NCBI GenBank assembly: GCA_002343485.1
Contig: DDST01000181.1
Coordinates: 1-46,898, forward strand
DNA length: 46,898 nucleotides
Direction: 5' to 3'
Origin: Proteobacteria bacterium UBA2383
GTDB taxonomy: Bacteria > Pseudomonadota > Gammaproteobacteria > Competibacterales > Competibacteraceae
Positions within the stretch are counted from its first letter, which is position 1. Every line of letters begins with the position of its first letter. The position numbers and the translations under genes are program-made. The notes beneath the pieces were generated by a model. The model was not told the origin of the DNA. It did not search any database and worked only from the letters and a program-made list of their open reading frames with translations. Shown here one piece after another: positions 1 to 8,951 of this stretch.

Positions 1-25
1 TATTAAAACTACCTCAAGGGTTTTC

Positions 26-55
26 TTGACAGTCCGGGGTTTGCCTTTCTATAGT
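26..55 (+). promoter_or_regulatory. sigma-70 promoter of the dcw cluster (Pmra)
   Basis: A consensus -35 box TTGACA (26-31) and a -10 box TATAGT (50-55) are separated by 18 bp. They lie about 65 bp before mraZ and just upstream of the MraZ-box repeats. The position matches the mra promoter that drives the division and cell wall cluster in E. coli. The assignment rests on motif match and position only. Confidence 0.75.
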
Positions 56-57
56 TA

Positions 58-82
58 GTGGTAGAAAGTGGGCGAAAGTGGG
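58..82 (+). promoter_or_regulatory. MraZ operator: three GTGG(G/T) boxes at 10-bp spacing
   Basis: Three direct pentamers GTGGT (58-62), GTGGG (68-72) and GTGGG (78-82) are each separated by exactly 5 nt, so they lie on one face of the helix. MraZ of E. coli is known to bind TGGGN-type direct repeats with 5-nt spacers in its own promoter region. The repeats lie right after the -10 box, where bound MraZ would block transcription. Autoregulation of the cluster is therefore inferred. Confidence 0.75.
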
Positions 83-118
83 GCGTGAGGGTACCAAGAT
101 TACGCGAAAGGTGCGATA

Positions 119-574
119 TTGTTTCGGGGCATCAATCCATTGTCGCTGGATAACAAGGGCCGGTTATCGGTGCCAGTTCGCTATCGCCAGCAATTGCTGA
201 ATACAGCCGAAGGTGAATTGATCCTGACAGTTGATTTCGATCGTTGCCTGTTGCTGTATCCATTGTCAGTCTGGATGGACGTCGAGCAGAAGCTCATTCA
301 GCTTTCCAGTACCCATCCCCGCGCTCGCGCCCTGAAACGCTTGTTACTGGGGCATGCAGAGGAATGCAATATGGACGCTAGCGGTCGAATCTTGCTGCCT
401 GCACCGTTACGGGAATTTGCCCGCCTGGATAAGCGGGCCGTGCTGGTGGGACAAGGTAACAAATTTGAAATCTGGGACGAGCAGGCTTGGCATGTCTGGC
501 GTGAGGCGCTGTTAGCGGGTGGCGGGGATGAAGATAGCGAGCCCTTGCCTGGTCTGGATTCGCTAGCGTTTTAA
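119..574 (+). CDS. mraZ: Transcriptional regulator MraZ
   Basis: MraZ is a DNA-binding protein that represses its own operon, the division and cell wall cluster, as a ring of AbrB-like subunits. The 151-residue product has the two expected SpoVT/AbrB half-domains, each with a DxxxR signature: DNKGR at 11-15 and DASGR at 86-90. The N-terminus MFRGINPLSLD is typical of the family. The start is a TTG codon preceded by GAAAGGTG at 106-113, and no ATG fits the conserved N-terminus. It is the first gene of the cluster and lies just behind a promoter and three MraZ boxes, as in E. coli. Confidence 0.96.
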   Translation: MFRGINPLSLDNKGRLSVPVRYRQQLLNTAEGELILTVDFDRCLLLYPLSVWMDVEQKLIQLSSTHPRARALKRLLLGHAEECNMDASGRILLPAPLREFARLDKRAVLVGQGNKFEIWDEQAWHVWREALLAGGGDEDSEPLPGLDSLAF

Positions 575-595
575 AACATCGATGGATGCAGAAAA

Positions 596-1519
596 GTGTT
601 ACACCAGCCAGTTTTGTTGGCAGAGACGCTAGCGGCGCTTGATATTAAGCCTAACAAATATTACGTCGATGGCGCTTTTGGGCGAGGCGGACATGCTGCA
701 GTTATTCTAGAGCGGTTAGGTCCTGAAGGGCGATTGCTGGCCTTGGATAGAGATCCTGCAGCGGAAGCATGCGCGACTGCTCGTTTTGGCGATGATCACC
801 GGTTTGCTTTTGTGCGACGGCCCTTCAGTCAGTTAGCCGAAGTGGTGGCTGAGCGAGGATGGACGGGCCAGGTGCATGGATTGCTACTTGATTTGGGGGT
901 GTCGTCGCCACAACTGGATGATCCGGCGCGAGGCTTCAGCTTTAGTCGTGATGGACCGCTGGATATGCGTATGGATCCGACTACGGGCGTCAGCGCGGCA
1001 GAATGGCTGGCACAGGTTAATGAAAAAGAACTGGCGCGGGTGTTTGCGGAATTTGGTGAAGAGCGGTTTCATCGGCGTATTGCCCGTGCCATCGTCGCCG
1101 CTCGTCAGCAGGCGCCTATTGTGAGTACGGCGCGATTGGCGGAACTCATCGCTGCGGCAGCGCCCACTCGTGAACCAGGCAAGCATCCGGCAACGCGGGC
1201 TTTTCAGGCAATCCGGATTGTAGTTAATGATGAACTGGGTGAATTGTCGGCAGTCCTGCTGCAATCAGTGCAGATCTTGGCGCCAGGTGGGCGATTAGCC
1301 GTTATCAGCTTTCATTCGCTGGAGGATCGGATGGTCAAGCAGTTCCTGCGCGAGCAGGTTCATGGGCAGGAATGGCCGCTAGATTTACCGGTTACTGGAT
1401 CACCGGCAGGTATGACTTTACGGATGGCGGGCCGGCCTGTACGGCCCAGCGCTGCTGAGGTAGCAGCCAATCCTCGTGCTCGCAGCGCTCTCCTGCGTGT
1501 TGCGGAACGGTTGGCATGA
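596..1519 (+). CDS. rsmH: 16S rRNA (cytosine(1402)-N(4))-methyltransferase RsmH
   Basis: RsmH (MraW) transfers a methyl group from S-adenosylmethionine to N4 of C1402 in 16S rRNA in the cytoplasm. The 307-residue length fits the family. The SAM-binding motif I DGAFGRGGH is at 25-33, and the conserved HPATRAFQAIRI and VISFHSLEDR blocks follow in the second half. It starts at a GTG codon giving MLHQPVLLAE, which matches the conserved N-terminus. Its stop overlaps the ftsL start by four bases, so the two are probably translationally coupled. Confidence 0.97.
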   Translation: MLHQPVLLAETLAALDIKPNKYYVDGAFGRGGHAAVILERLGPEGRLLALDRDPAAEACATARFGDDHRFAFVRRPFSQLAEVVAERGWTGQVHGLLLDLGVSSPQLDDPARGFSFSRDGPLDMRMDPTTGVSAAEWLAQVNEKELARVFAEFGEERFHRRIARAIVAARQQAPIVSTARLAELIAAAAPTREPGKHPATRAFQAIRIVVNDELGELSAVLLQSVQILAPGGRLAVISFHSLEDRMVKQFLREQVHGQEWPLDLPVTGSPAGMTLRMAGRPVRPSAAEVAANPRARSALLRVAERLA

Positions 1520-1803
1520 TCAGCCCCTTTAGCCAGGTTGTGCTACTGACCGGTGCGGTGCTCGCCTCTGGGGTAGGCGTGGTTTACACACAGCACACTA
1601 ATCGGCAACAGTTTATTCAACTACAAAAACTGCAGGCGGAACGGGATCAACTGGAGATCGAATGGGAATTATTACAGCTCGAGCAAAGCACGCTAGTGAC
1701 CGATATCGCCGTCGAGGAAACGGCGCGGACGCGGTTACAAATGCGGATCCCAGACCCTGGTGAAGTCTTGTATATCGCACCTTATGAATCGGGCAAAAAA
1801 TAG
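1516..1803 (+). CDS. ftsL: Cell division protein FtsL
   Basis: FtsL is a small bitopic inner-membrane protein that bridges FtsB/FtsQ to the FtsWI septal synthase. This 95-residue product has a short cytoplasmic N-terminus, one membrane segment at about residues 6-24, and a periplasmic stretch rich in Q, L and E at about 30-65 consistent with a leucine-zipper coiled coil. The ATG overlaps the rsmH TGA. FtsL sequences diverge strongly, so the assignment leans on size, topology and position between rsmH and ftsI. Confidence 0.92.
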   Translation: MISPFSQVVLLTGAVLASGVGVVYTQHTNRQQFIQLQKLQAERDQLEIEWELLQLEQSTLVTDIAVEETARTRLQMRIPDPGEVLYIAPYESGKK

Positions 1804-3589
1804 CGTCTTTGGCCGTGGAGGCCGGGTTTCAGGAATGCGGTTGCGCAAGCCCTGGATCTGGACGATGACTCGCGCCGGATTGGTTTTGAGTCTGCTGGCG
1901 CTGGTGACGGCGAGTATCGTCGTGCGCGCTGCCTACTTGCAACTCGTCCATAAGGACTTTCTGCAAGAACAAGGCGACGAGCGCTTCCTGCGGGTAGTCG
2001 AAGTGCCAGCACACCGGGGCATGATCGTGGATCGCAACGGAGAACCGTTGGCGGTCAGTTCACCGGTGGATTCTATTTGGGCAGAGCCAAAGGCTTTTCT
2101 GGAGCAACATGCCCGCTGGCCGCAATTGGCTGCGGCGTTGGGTATGACGGCAGCAGACCTGGAAAAAAAACTGGCGCCAGATATCGAACGGCAATCGGTA
2201 AACGAAAAACCTCGCCAGTTCGTTTACTTGCGCCGGCATCTGGCACCTGACGAAGCGCGGCGTGTTTTACAGCTTGACATTCCTGGCGTGTACGCGCAGC
2301 GCGAATACCGCCGCTACTACCCAGATGCTGAGGTGACGTCGCATCTATTGGGGTTCACCGATATCGACGATGTTGGGCAAGAAGGTCTGGAAAAGACTTT
2401 CGATACACAATTGCGCGGCATCCCTGGCCAAAAGCGGGTCATCAAGGACCGGCTGGGCCGGATTGTCGAAGATGTCGAAAATATCCAGTCGCCGCAGCCG
2501 GGTCGGAAACTGACGCTGAGCATCGACCGGCGTTTGCAGTACCAGTCCTATCGCGCACTCAAGGCAGCGGTTATGGAACATAACGCCAAAGCTGGCTCAG
2601 CGGTGATCGTTGATGTTAAGACTGGGGAAATTCTGGCAATGGTCGATCAACCTGCAGGCAATCCCAACAATCGTGCGGATCTCAAGAGCGATCTGTTGCG
2701 TAACCGGGCCGTCACGGATGCTTACGAACCCGGGTCGACTGTGAAGGCCTTCACTATCGCAATGGCCTTGGAGAGTGGTAAATGGGCCCCGGCTAGTTTG
2801 GTTGATACACGAGGCCCATTGCGGATCGGCCGTTACCGGGTGCGTGATGTTCACAACTACGGCACCCTTGACGTCACCCATATCATCAGCAAATCCAGCA
2901 ATATTGGCACCACCAAAATTGCTTTGTCGCTGCCTGCAGAACGGTTGTGGAAGGTATTTAAGGATATCGGCTTTGGCGCTCTGACCGGGTTGGGTCTGAT
3001 CGGAGAGCAGCCTGGCGTATTGCGCCACTTCAATAAGTGGGGCGGCGAAATCGGCCATGCTAACCACTCGTTTGGCTATGGTTTTTCAGTCAATATGTTG
3101 CAACTGGCCCAGGCCTATACTGTACTGGCGGCAGATGGTGTCCGCCGTCCATTGACCATTCTCAAACGCCAGGAGCCTCTTGATCCCGCCCTTGAACGGC
3201 GGGTGTTGCCGGCCAAAGTAACGCAACAGGTGCGGGCGATGCTAGAACAGGCGGTAACGAGTCAGGGCACCGGCGCCAAGGCCGATGTCCCCGGTTACCG
3301 GGTGGCGGGCAAGACCGGCACAGTGCATAAGAGTATTGGTGGCCGCTATGCCAAAAACCGTTATTTCTCCTTGTTCGCCGGTATGGTCCCAGCCAGCGAT
3401 CCTCGCCTGGTGATGGTGATTATCGTTGATGAACCCAAGGGAGGAGCTTACTACGGGGGCACGGTGGCAGCACCGGTGTTTGGCCGGACCATGGGTGGGG
3501 TATTGCGAATCTTGAACGTCACCCCGGACGATATGCCGACCATGAAAATTGCTGGGGCAGATCAGTCCGTAGTGAGGACAGCCCCATGA
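1784..3589 (+). CDS. ftsI: Peptidoglycan D,D-transpeptidase FtsI (PBP3)
   Basis: FtsI is the septum-specific class B penicillin-binding protein that crosslinks new peptidoglycan in the periplasm, working with FtsW. One N-terminal membrane anchor (about residues 30-50) is followed by the pedestal domain with RGMIVDRNGEPLAVS. The transpeptidase domain has all three active-site motifs: STVK at 318-321, SSN at about 371-373 and KTG at about 510-512. The start is uncertain. An in-frame GTG at 1760 and ATGs at 1784 and 1835 are possible, and none has a clear ribosome site; the 1760 and 1784 starts overlap the end of ftsL. The stop overlaps the murE start. Confidence 0.95.
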   Translation: MNRAKNSVFGRGGRVSGMRLRKPWIWTMTRAGLVLSLLALVTASIVVRAAYLQLVHKDFLQEQGDERFLRVVEVPAHRGMIVDRNGEPLAVSSPVDSIWAEPKAFLEQHARWPQLAAALGMTAADLEKKLAPDIERQSVNEKPRQFVYLRRHLAPDEARRVLQLDIPGVYAQREYRRYYPDAEVTSHLLGFTDIDDVGQEGLEKTFDTQLRGIPGQKRVIKDRLGRIVEDVENIQSPQPGRKLTLSIDRRLQYQSYRALKAAVMEHNAKAGSAVIVDVKTGEILAMVDQPAGNPNNRADLKSDLLRNRAVTDAYEPGSTVKAFTIAMALESGKWAPASLVDTRGPLRIGRYRVRDVHNYGTLDVTHIISKSSNIGTTKIALSLPAERLWKVFKDIGFGALTGLGLIGEQPGVLRHFNKWGGEIGHANHSFGYGFSVNMLQLAQAYTVLAADGVRRPLTILKRQEPLDPALERRVLPAKVTQQVRAMLEQAVTSQGTGAKADVPGYRVAGKTGTVHKSIGGRYAKNRYFSLFAGMVPASDPRLVMVIIVDEPKGGAYYGGTVAAPVFGRTMGGVLRILNVTPDDMPTMKIAGADQSVVRTAP

Positions 3590-5106
3590 GCGGTATGGCT
3601 TCACTGACGTTGGGCGAGTTGCTGGCGGGGTTTGCCAGGACGCCGGTGCCGTGGGCTGGCCGGCCGGTAGAAGGTTTAGCTGCTGACAGCCGGACTGTAC
3701 ATCCAGGCGACGTTTTTTTCGCAGTGCGCGGTGGCCAGCGGCATGGTTTAGAGTTCCTGGAATCAGTGCGGTCTGCTGGGGTGCTGGCAGTGCTCTGGGA
3801 ACCGCCTTGGGATGGGGCATTGCCAGCTGATGACACATTACTGCTATTGGCTATTCCGGAGCTGCGTCAGAAGCTAGGTTGGATTGCCAGCCGGTTTTAC
3901 GGTGAACCCTCCCGGCGTTTGCCCGTTATCGGCATCACCGGCACTGATGGCAAAACGTCTTGTGCTCACTTTCTCGCTCAAGCGCTCAGCGATGCCGGAA
4001 CCGGACCTTGCGGCATTCTGGGTACGCTGGGCAATGGCGTTCATGGCCAGACTACGCCTTCATTACACACCACTCCAGATACGCTTGCTGTGCAGCGTTG
4101 GCTGGCTGGCTTAGTGGCGGATAGCCGGCGGTACGCAGTGATGGAAGTTTCTTCGCACGCCTTGGATCAAGGCCGGGTGAACGGGGTTGATTTTGCAGTC
4201 GCAGTATTGACTCAGTTAAGCCGCGATCATTTGGATTATCACGGGACACTCGATGCCTATGCAGCGGCTAAACGCCGGCTGTTTGTCGATCATCGGCCCG
4301 GTTGGGCTGTACTGAACGGTGATGACAGTTTTGGGCGGCAGCTCATGAAAGAAACACGCATGCGGAGCGGTATCATCGTTTATGGTCTTCATGAGCGTCC
4401 AACGCTGCCGGAGCGGTGGATTTGGAGCGAGCATCTGGAATTGACAATGAATGGGTTACGTATGCAAATCCGCTCGTCCTGGGGCAATGGTGAGTTGCAG
4501 GCAGGGCTGCTGGGGCGCTTTAACGCCAGCAACCTATTGGCAGCCCTGGCCGTTTTGCTAGCACTGGACATGCCGTTTGATGAAGCACTGATGCGGTTGG
4601 CGCGAACAGAAACGGTACCAGGGCGGATGGAGCGTTTGGGCGGCGAGGCTGGCCAGCCGCTGGTGGTGATCGACTATGCCCATACGCCGCATGCCTTGGA
4701 GCAGGTGTTGCGTGCCCTGCGCGAGCATGGCCGTCGAAACCGGCTGTGGTGCGTGTTCGGTTGCGGAGGTGATCGCGACCCCGGTAAGCGGCCATTGATG
4801 GGGGCTGTTGCTGAGCGGTTTGCGGACCGGGTGATCGTGACTGACGACAATCCGCGTACTGAGAATGCGAAATGCATTGTCGAGGATATTCTGGCTGGGA
4901 TGCAGCATCCACAAGCGATAACAGTCATCCACGACCGGCGTGCCGCCATTCTTGGTGCGCTGGCCAAAGCTGAAGCAGACGATATCGTGCTAATTGCTGG
5001 CAAAGGGCATGAGGACTATCAAATCATTGGCGTCGAGCGCTTGCCCTTCAGCGATCAGACGGTGGCGCGCGAATTTCTATTTTCCACTGAGCGTGAGGTT
5101 GCGTAA
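3586..5106 (+). CDS. murE: UDP-MurNAc-L-Ala-D-Glu:meso-diaminopimelate ligase MurE
   Basis: MurE adds the third residue of the peptidoglycan stem peptide in the cytoplasm, using ATP. The 506-residue protein shows the Mur ligase ATP-binding loop GTDGKTS at 119-125. The DNPR motif at 421-424 marks enzymes that use meso-diaminopimelate rather than lysine, which is expected in a Gram-negative organism. A GKGHEDYQ motif lies near the C-terminus. The ATG overlaps the ftsI TGA. The next gene, murF, begins on the base after its stop. Confidence 0.97.
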   Translation: MSGMASLTLGELLAGFARTPVPWAGRPVEGLAADSRTVHPGDVFFAVRGGQRHGLEFLESVRSAGVLAVLWEPPWDGALPADDTLLLLAIPELRQKLGWIASRFYGEPSRRLPVIGITGTDGKTSCAHFLAQALSDAGTGPCGILGTLGNGVHGQTTPSLHTTPDTLAVQRWLAGLVADSRRYAVMEVSSHALDQGRVNGVDFAVAVLTQLSRDHLDYHGTLDAYAAAKRRLFVDHRPGWAVLNGDDSFGRQLMKETRMRSGIIVYGLHERPTLPERWIWSEHLELTMNGLRMQIRSSWGNGELQAGLLGRFNASNLLAALAVLLALDMPFDEALMRLARTETVPGRMERLGGEAGQPLVVIDYAHTPHALEQVLRALREHGRRNRLWCVFGCGGDRDPGKRPLMGAVAERFADRVIVTDDNPRTENAKCIVEDILAGMQHPQAITVIHDRRAAILGALAKAEADDIVLIAGKGHEDYQIIGVERLPFSDQTVAREFLFSTEREVA

Positions 5107-6501
5107 GTGACGGACTTATCGACGCCTTTTTGCTTACAGGAAATGGCCGGACTTTTGAGTGGCGCATGGAGCGGGAGTAACGTGTTTTTTACTACGGTCA
5201 GTACGGACAGCCGCCGGTTACCCCCCGGTGCGTTATTTGTTGCGCTGACCGGGCCGAATTTCGATGGTCATGATTTCATTCCTTTTGCTCGCGAACAAGG
5301 GGCTTGTGCAGCACTTGTCAGCCGGTTAATAGCTGATCCGCTGCCTCAGGTACGGGTCGCGGACACCCGGCTGGCGTTGGGCCAACTGGCTGCAGCATGG
5401 CGCTCCCGCTTTAAGCAACCCTTGATCGCGTTAACCGGAAGTAATGGCAAGACCACGCTTAAGGAGATGATAGCCGCCATTCTGCGAGTGCGTGGCCCGG
5501 CTTTGGCGACCGAAGGTAACCTGAACAATGACATTGGTGTTCCACTGACTCTATTGCGTTTGCAAGAAGAGCATGCTTATGCAGTGATTGAAATGGGCGC
5601 CAATCATCATGGTGAAATTGCTTACCTGACGAGGCTAGCACGGCCTGATGTGGCAATCATTAATAATGCCGGCCCCTGTCATTTGGAAGGCTTTGGCGAC
5701 GTTGCCGGGGTAGCACGTGGCAAGAGTGAGATTTTTCAAGGGCTTGATGCGGCTGGTGTGGCGATTATCAACCGGGATGATCCGTATGCGGATTACTGGG
5801 TAGATTTGAATGCAGGGCGGCGAGTGGTCGATTTTGGGCTGGATCAGCCTGCGGCGGTGAGTGGCCGGGTCCTGGACGCCACTGCGTCTCGTTTTCAACT
5901 AACCACAGCGGCTGGTGAGGTTGAGATTCGTCTCCCCGTGCCAGGCCGGCACAATATCCGCAATGCGTTGGCCGCGGCAGCCGCAGCGCTGGTGGTGGGT
6001 GCAACGCTGGACGAGGTATGCCAGGGGCTGGAAGGATTACAAGGTGTCAGCGGCCGTTTGCAGCGCTTGCGCGGCCGGCAGGATGGTGTGGTGGTGATTC
6101 ATGACGCCTACAATGCCAACCCTGCTTCGCTGACAGCAGCGCTGCAGACGGTCAGTGGCGAGCCAGGCCACAAGTGGCTGGTGCTTGGCGATATGCGGGA
6201 GCTGGGGCCGTCTGCGGATACATTGCACGCCAAATCCGGGCAAGATGCCCGCACGGCGGGTTTCGAACGATTGTATGCGCTAGGTGAACATAGCCGGGCA
6301 GCCGTTGACGCATTTGGCGCGGGCGGGGAACATTTTGCAACGATAGAGACGCTGATTGCCGTGCTGGATCGCGATCTCCAGAACAAGGGCGAAGCGTCAG
6401 TGATATTGGTTAAAGGTTCACGGGGGATGCGGATGGAACGGGTAGTAACAGCGTTAGCGGCACCAGAAGGATTTTCTGGTGAACAGGGGGGACATGGCTG
6501 A
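5107..6501 (+). CDS. murF: UDP-MurNAc-tripeptide:D-Ala-D-Ala ligase MurF
   Basis: MurF finishes the cytoplasmic UDP-MurNAc-pentapeptide by adding D-alanyl-D-alanine with ATP hydrolysis. The 464-residue protein has the Mur ligase loop GSNGKTT at 111-117, EMGANHHGEI in the central domain, and the MurF-typical block HDAYNANPAS in the C-terminal part. It starts at a GTG codon directly abutting the murE stop, an arrangement that suggests coupling. Its stop shares one base with the mraY ATG. Confidence 0.97.
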   Translation: MTDLSTPFCLQEMAGLLSGAWSGSNVFFTTVSTDSRRLPPGALFVALTGPNFDGHDFIPFAREQGACAALVSRLIADPLPQVRVADTRLALGQLAAAWRSRFKQPLIALTGSNGKTTLKEMIAAILRVRGPALATEGNLNNDIGVPLTLLRLQEEHAYAVIEMGANHHGEIAYLTRLARPDVAIINNAGPCHLEGFGDVAGVARGKSEIFQGLDAAGVAIINRDDPYADYWVDLNAGRRVVDFGLDQPAAVSGRVLDATASRFQLTTAAGEVEIRLPVPGRHNIRNALAAAAAALVVGATLDEVCQGLEGLQGVSGRLQRLRGRQDGVVVIHDAYNANPASLTAALQTVSGEPGHKWLVLGDMRELGPSADTLHAKSGQDARTAGFERLYALGEHSRAAVDAFGAGGEHFATIETLIAVLDRDLQNKGEASVILVKGSRGMRMERVVTALAAPEGFSGEQGGHG

Positions 6502-7586
6502 TGCTGGTGTTGCTGACCGAGTGGCTGACACAAAATGTGTATACAGGTTTTAATGTTTTCCAATACTTGACCTTACGAGGAATTTTGGGTGTTCTGACGG
6601 CGTTGTTTATTTCGCTGATCGTCGGGCCCGCCATGATCCGGCGTTTGAGCCGCTATCAGATTGGCCAGCACATCCGCGAGGATGGTCCCAAGAGCCATTT
6701 TTCCAAAGCAGGTACTCCGACTATGGGCGGGGCGCTCATCCTGGTAGCGATTGCCATTGCCACCTTGCTGTGGGCGGACCCGCGCAACCGCTATGTCTGG
6801 ATTGTGCTGCTCACCACCTTGGCGTTCGGTGCGATTGGCTGGGTGGATGATTATAAGAAGTTGATTCTCCGGAATTCCAAGGGCTTATCAGCGCGTGCCA
6901 AGTATTCCTGGCAATCCTGTGCTGGGCTGGCGGCAGCGGCATTACTGTACTTTACTGCCCAAACGCCGGTGGAAACGGATTTAATCGTCCCATTTTTCAA
7001 AAGCGTAGCAATTAATCTTAGCTGGCTGTTTATTCCTGTGACGTATTTCGTCATTGTCGGCTCCAGTAACGCTGTCAATCTCACAGACGGATTGGATGGG
7101 CTGGCGATTGTGCCTACTACCATGGTTGCCGGAGCACTGGCGGTGTTCTGCTACGCTTCCGGTAACCGGATTTTTGCCGAGTATCTCGGTATTCCAGATG
7201 TACCAGGCGTAGGCGAATTAATGGTGTTCTGCGGAGCGCTGGTGGGTGCTGGGTTGGGATTCCTTTGGTTCAATGCCTATCCAGCCCAGGTGTTTATGGG
7301 CGATGTTGGCGCACTGGCACTAGGCGCGGCATTGGGGGTCGTTGCTGTGGCAGTACGCCAAGAGCTGGTGCTGTTCGTGATGGGTGGCGTCTTTGTGATG
7401 GAAACCGTATCAGTGATCTTGCAGGTGGCTTCTTTTAAGCTGACAGGCCGGCGCATCTTCCGCATGGCTCCATTGCATCATCACTTCGAACTGCAGGGTT
7501 GGCCGGAGCCGCGCGTGATTGTCCGTTTCTGGATCATCACCATTGTGCTGGTGCTTTTTGGGCTGGCAACGTTGAAAATTCGTTAA
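6501..7586 (+). CDS. mraY: Phospho-N-acetylmuramoyl-pentapeptide-transferase MraY
   Basis: MraY transfers phospho-MurNAc-pentapeptide to undecaprenyl phosphate at the inner membrane, making lipid I. The 361 residues and about ten membrane segments match the family. Visible motifs are the DDxxK at 116-120 (DDYKK), NLTDGLDGL at about 193-201, the catalytic-loop FMGDVGAL with Asp268, and the triple-histidine block PLHHHFE near 325. It is followed by a 24-bp gap before murD. Confidence 0.97.
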   Translation: MLVLLTEWLTQNVYTGFNVFQYLTLRGILGVLTALFISLIVGPAMIRRLSRYQIGQHIREDGPKSHFSKAGTPTMGGALILVAIAIATLLWADPRNRYVWIVLLTTLAFGAIGWVDDYKKLILRNSKGLSARAKYSWQSCAGLAAAALLYFTAQTPVETDLIVPFFKSVAINLSWLFIPVTYFVIVGSSNAVNLTDGLDGLAIVPTTMVAGALAVFCYASGNRIFAEYLGIPDVPGVGELMVFCGALVGAGLGFLWFNAYPAQVFMGDVGALALGAALGVVAVAVRQELVLFVMGGVFVMETVSVILQVASFKLTGRRIFRMAPLHHHFELQGWPEPRVIVRFWIITIVLVLFGLATLKIR

Positions 7587-7610
7587 GGCTTTAGCGCTTA
7601 AAGTTTATAT

Positions 7611-8951
7611 ATGTTGCGACTGGATGGAATGACACTGGTGATTGGGCTCGGCAAAAGCGGCTTGTCGGCTGCGCGGGCGCTGAAAGCGCTGGGCACAGCG
7701 TTTGCCGTGATCGATAGCCGTATTAACCCCCCCGGTCTGGCGGCATTCCAGATGGAGTTCTCAGAGGTGCCTTGCTATTTGGGTGGCTTTGATCCAGCGC
7801 TGTTTGCGCGTGCTTCGCGATTGATCGTCAGCCCGGGTGTGTCCGTGAAAACGCCGGTTATTGCTGAAGCGGCAGCGCAAGGTATTCCTGTTTGGGGCGA
7901 TATCGAATTACTAGCGCGCCTGACCAAAGCACCTATCGCTGCCATCACTGGTTCCAATGGCAAGAGCACCGTCACGACTCTGCTGGGATTGATGGCCGGG
8001 CAAAGCGGGGTCCCAGCGGCGGTCGGTGGCAATCTCGGGATGCCGGCGCTGGATTTGTGGCTGCAGGCTGATTTATCTGCGTTATACGTGCTGGAGTTGT
8101 CCAGCTTTCAATTGGAGACGACGCATAATCTGAATGCACACGTGGCCACAGTATTGAACATTAGCCCGGATCATATGGATCGCTACGACAGCCTGGACGA
8201 ATACATCGCTGCCAAACGGCGGATTTTCCGGGGTGATGGCGTAATGGTGGTCAATGCCGATGATCCAGCGGTGATGGCGATGGTCGAGCCGGGGCGTGAG
8301 GTGCTGCGTTTTACGCTGGGGGAGCCGGGTGAGGGTGCTTTTGGCCTGCGCCGGAAAGGTGGTGAGACGTGGCTGGCCTGCGGTCGCGAACACTGGATTG
8401 AGGCGTCAGAGTTGAAGATCAGCGGCGGCCATAATCTGGCGAATGCGCTAGCAGCACTGGCGATGGGTCATGCGCTCGGTTTGAAACGGGAGGGAATGCT
8501 AGCCGCGCTGCGAAAATTCACGGGCTTGGCGCATCGTACTGCTCTGGTACGGGAACGTGATGGAGTACGCTGGTTCGACGACTCTAAAGGCACCAATGTT
8601 GGTGCAACCATAGCGGCAGTGCGCGGCCTGCCAGGCCAGGTGGTACTGATCGCCGGTGGCGATGGCAAAAATCAAGACTTCATGCCGTTGCGTGCGGCTT
8701 TGACCGGCAAAGCGCGGGCGGTGGTGCTGATCGGCCGTGATGCATCATTGATTGCAGCCGCATTGAGCGGCAGCGTCCCGTTACATCCTGCCGCCGATAT
8801 GGAACAGGCTGTGGTGAAGGCGGGAGAATTGGCACAAGCAGGCGACAGTGTATTGCTTTCGCCTGCTTGTGCCAGTTTCGACATGTTCAGCGGTTATGAA
8901 GAGCGCGGTGCGGTGTTCGCTGAGGCGGTCAAGAGGCTCGCGCCATGCTGA
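7611..8951 (+). CDS. murD: UDP-MurNAc-L-alanine:D-glutamate ligase MurD
   Basis: MurD adds D-glutamate to UDP-MurNAc-L-alanine, the second step of stem-peptide assembly. The 446-residue protein begins with a dinucleotide-like fold (VIGLGKSGLSAARAL). It carries the Mur ligase loop GSNGKST at 114-120 and the conserved HMDRYDSLDEYIAAK and DDSKGTN blocks. Near the C-terminus LLSPACASFDMF is typical of MurD. The stop lies inside the start region of ftsW, giving a 7-bp overlap. Confidence 0.97.
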   Translation: MLRLDGMTLVIGLGKSGLSAARALKALGTAFAVIDSRINPPGLAAFQMEFSEVPCYLGGFDPALFARASRLIVSPGVSVKTPVIAEAAAQGIPVWGDIELLARLTKAPIAAITGSNGKSTVTTLLGLMAGQSGVPAAVGGNLGMPALDLWLQADLSALYVLELSSFQLETTHNLNAHVATVLNISPDHMDRYDSLDEYIAAKRRIFRGDGVMVVNADDPAVMAMVEPGREVLRFTLGEPGEGAFGLRRKGGETWLACGREHWIEASELKISGGHNLANALAALAMGHALGLKREGMLAALRKFTGLAHRTALVRERDGVRWFDDSKGTNVGATIAAVRGLPGQVVLIAGGDGKNQDFMPLRAALTGKARAVVLIGRDASLIAAALSGSVPLHPAADMEQAVVKAGELAQAGDSVLLSPACASFDMFSGYEERGAVFAEAVKRLAPC

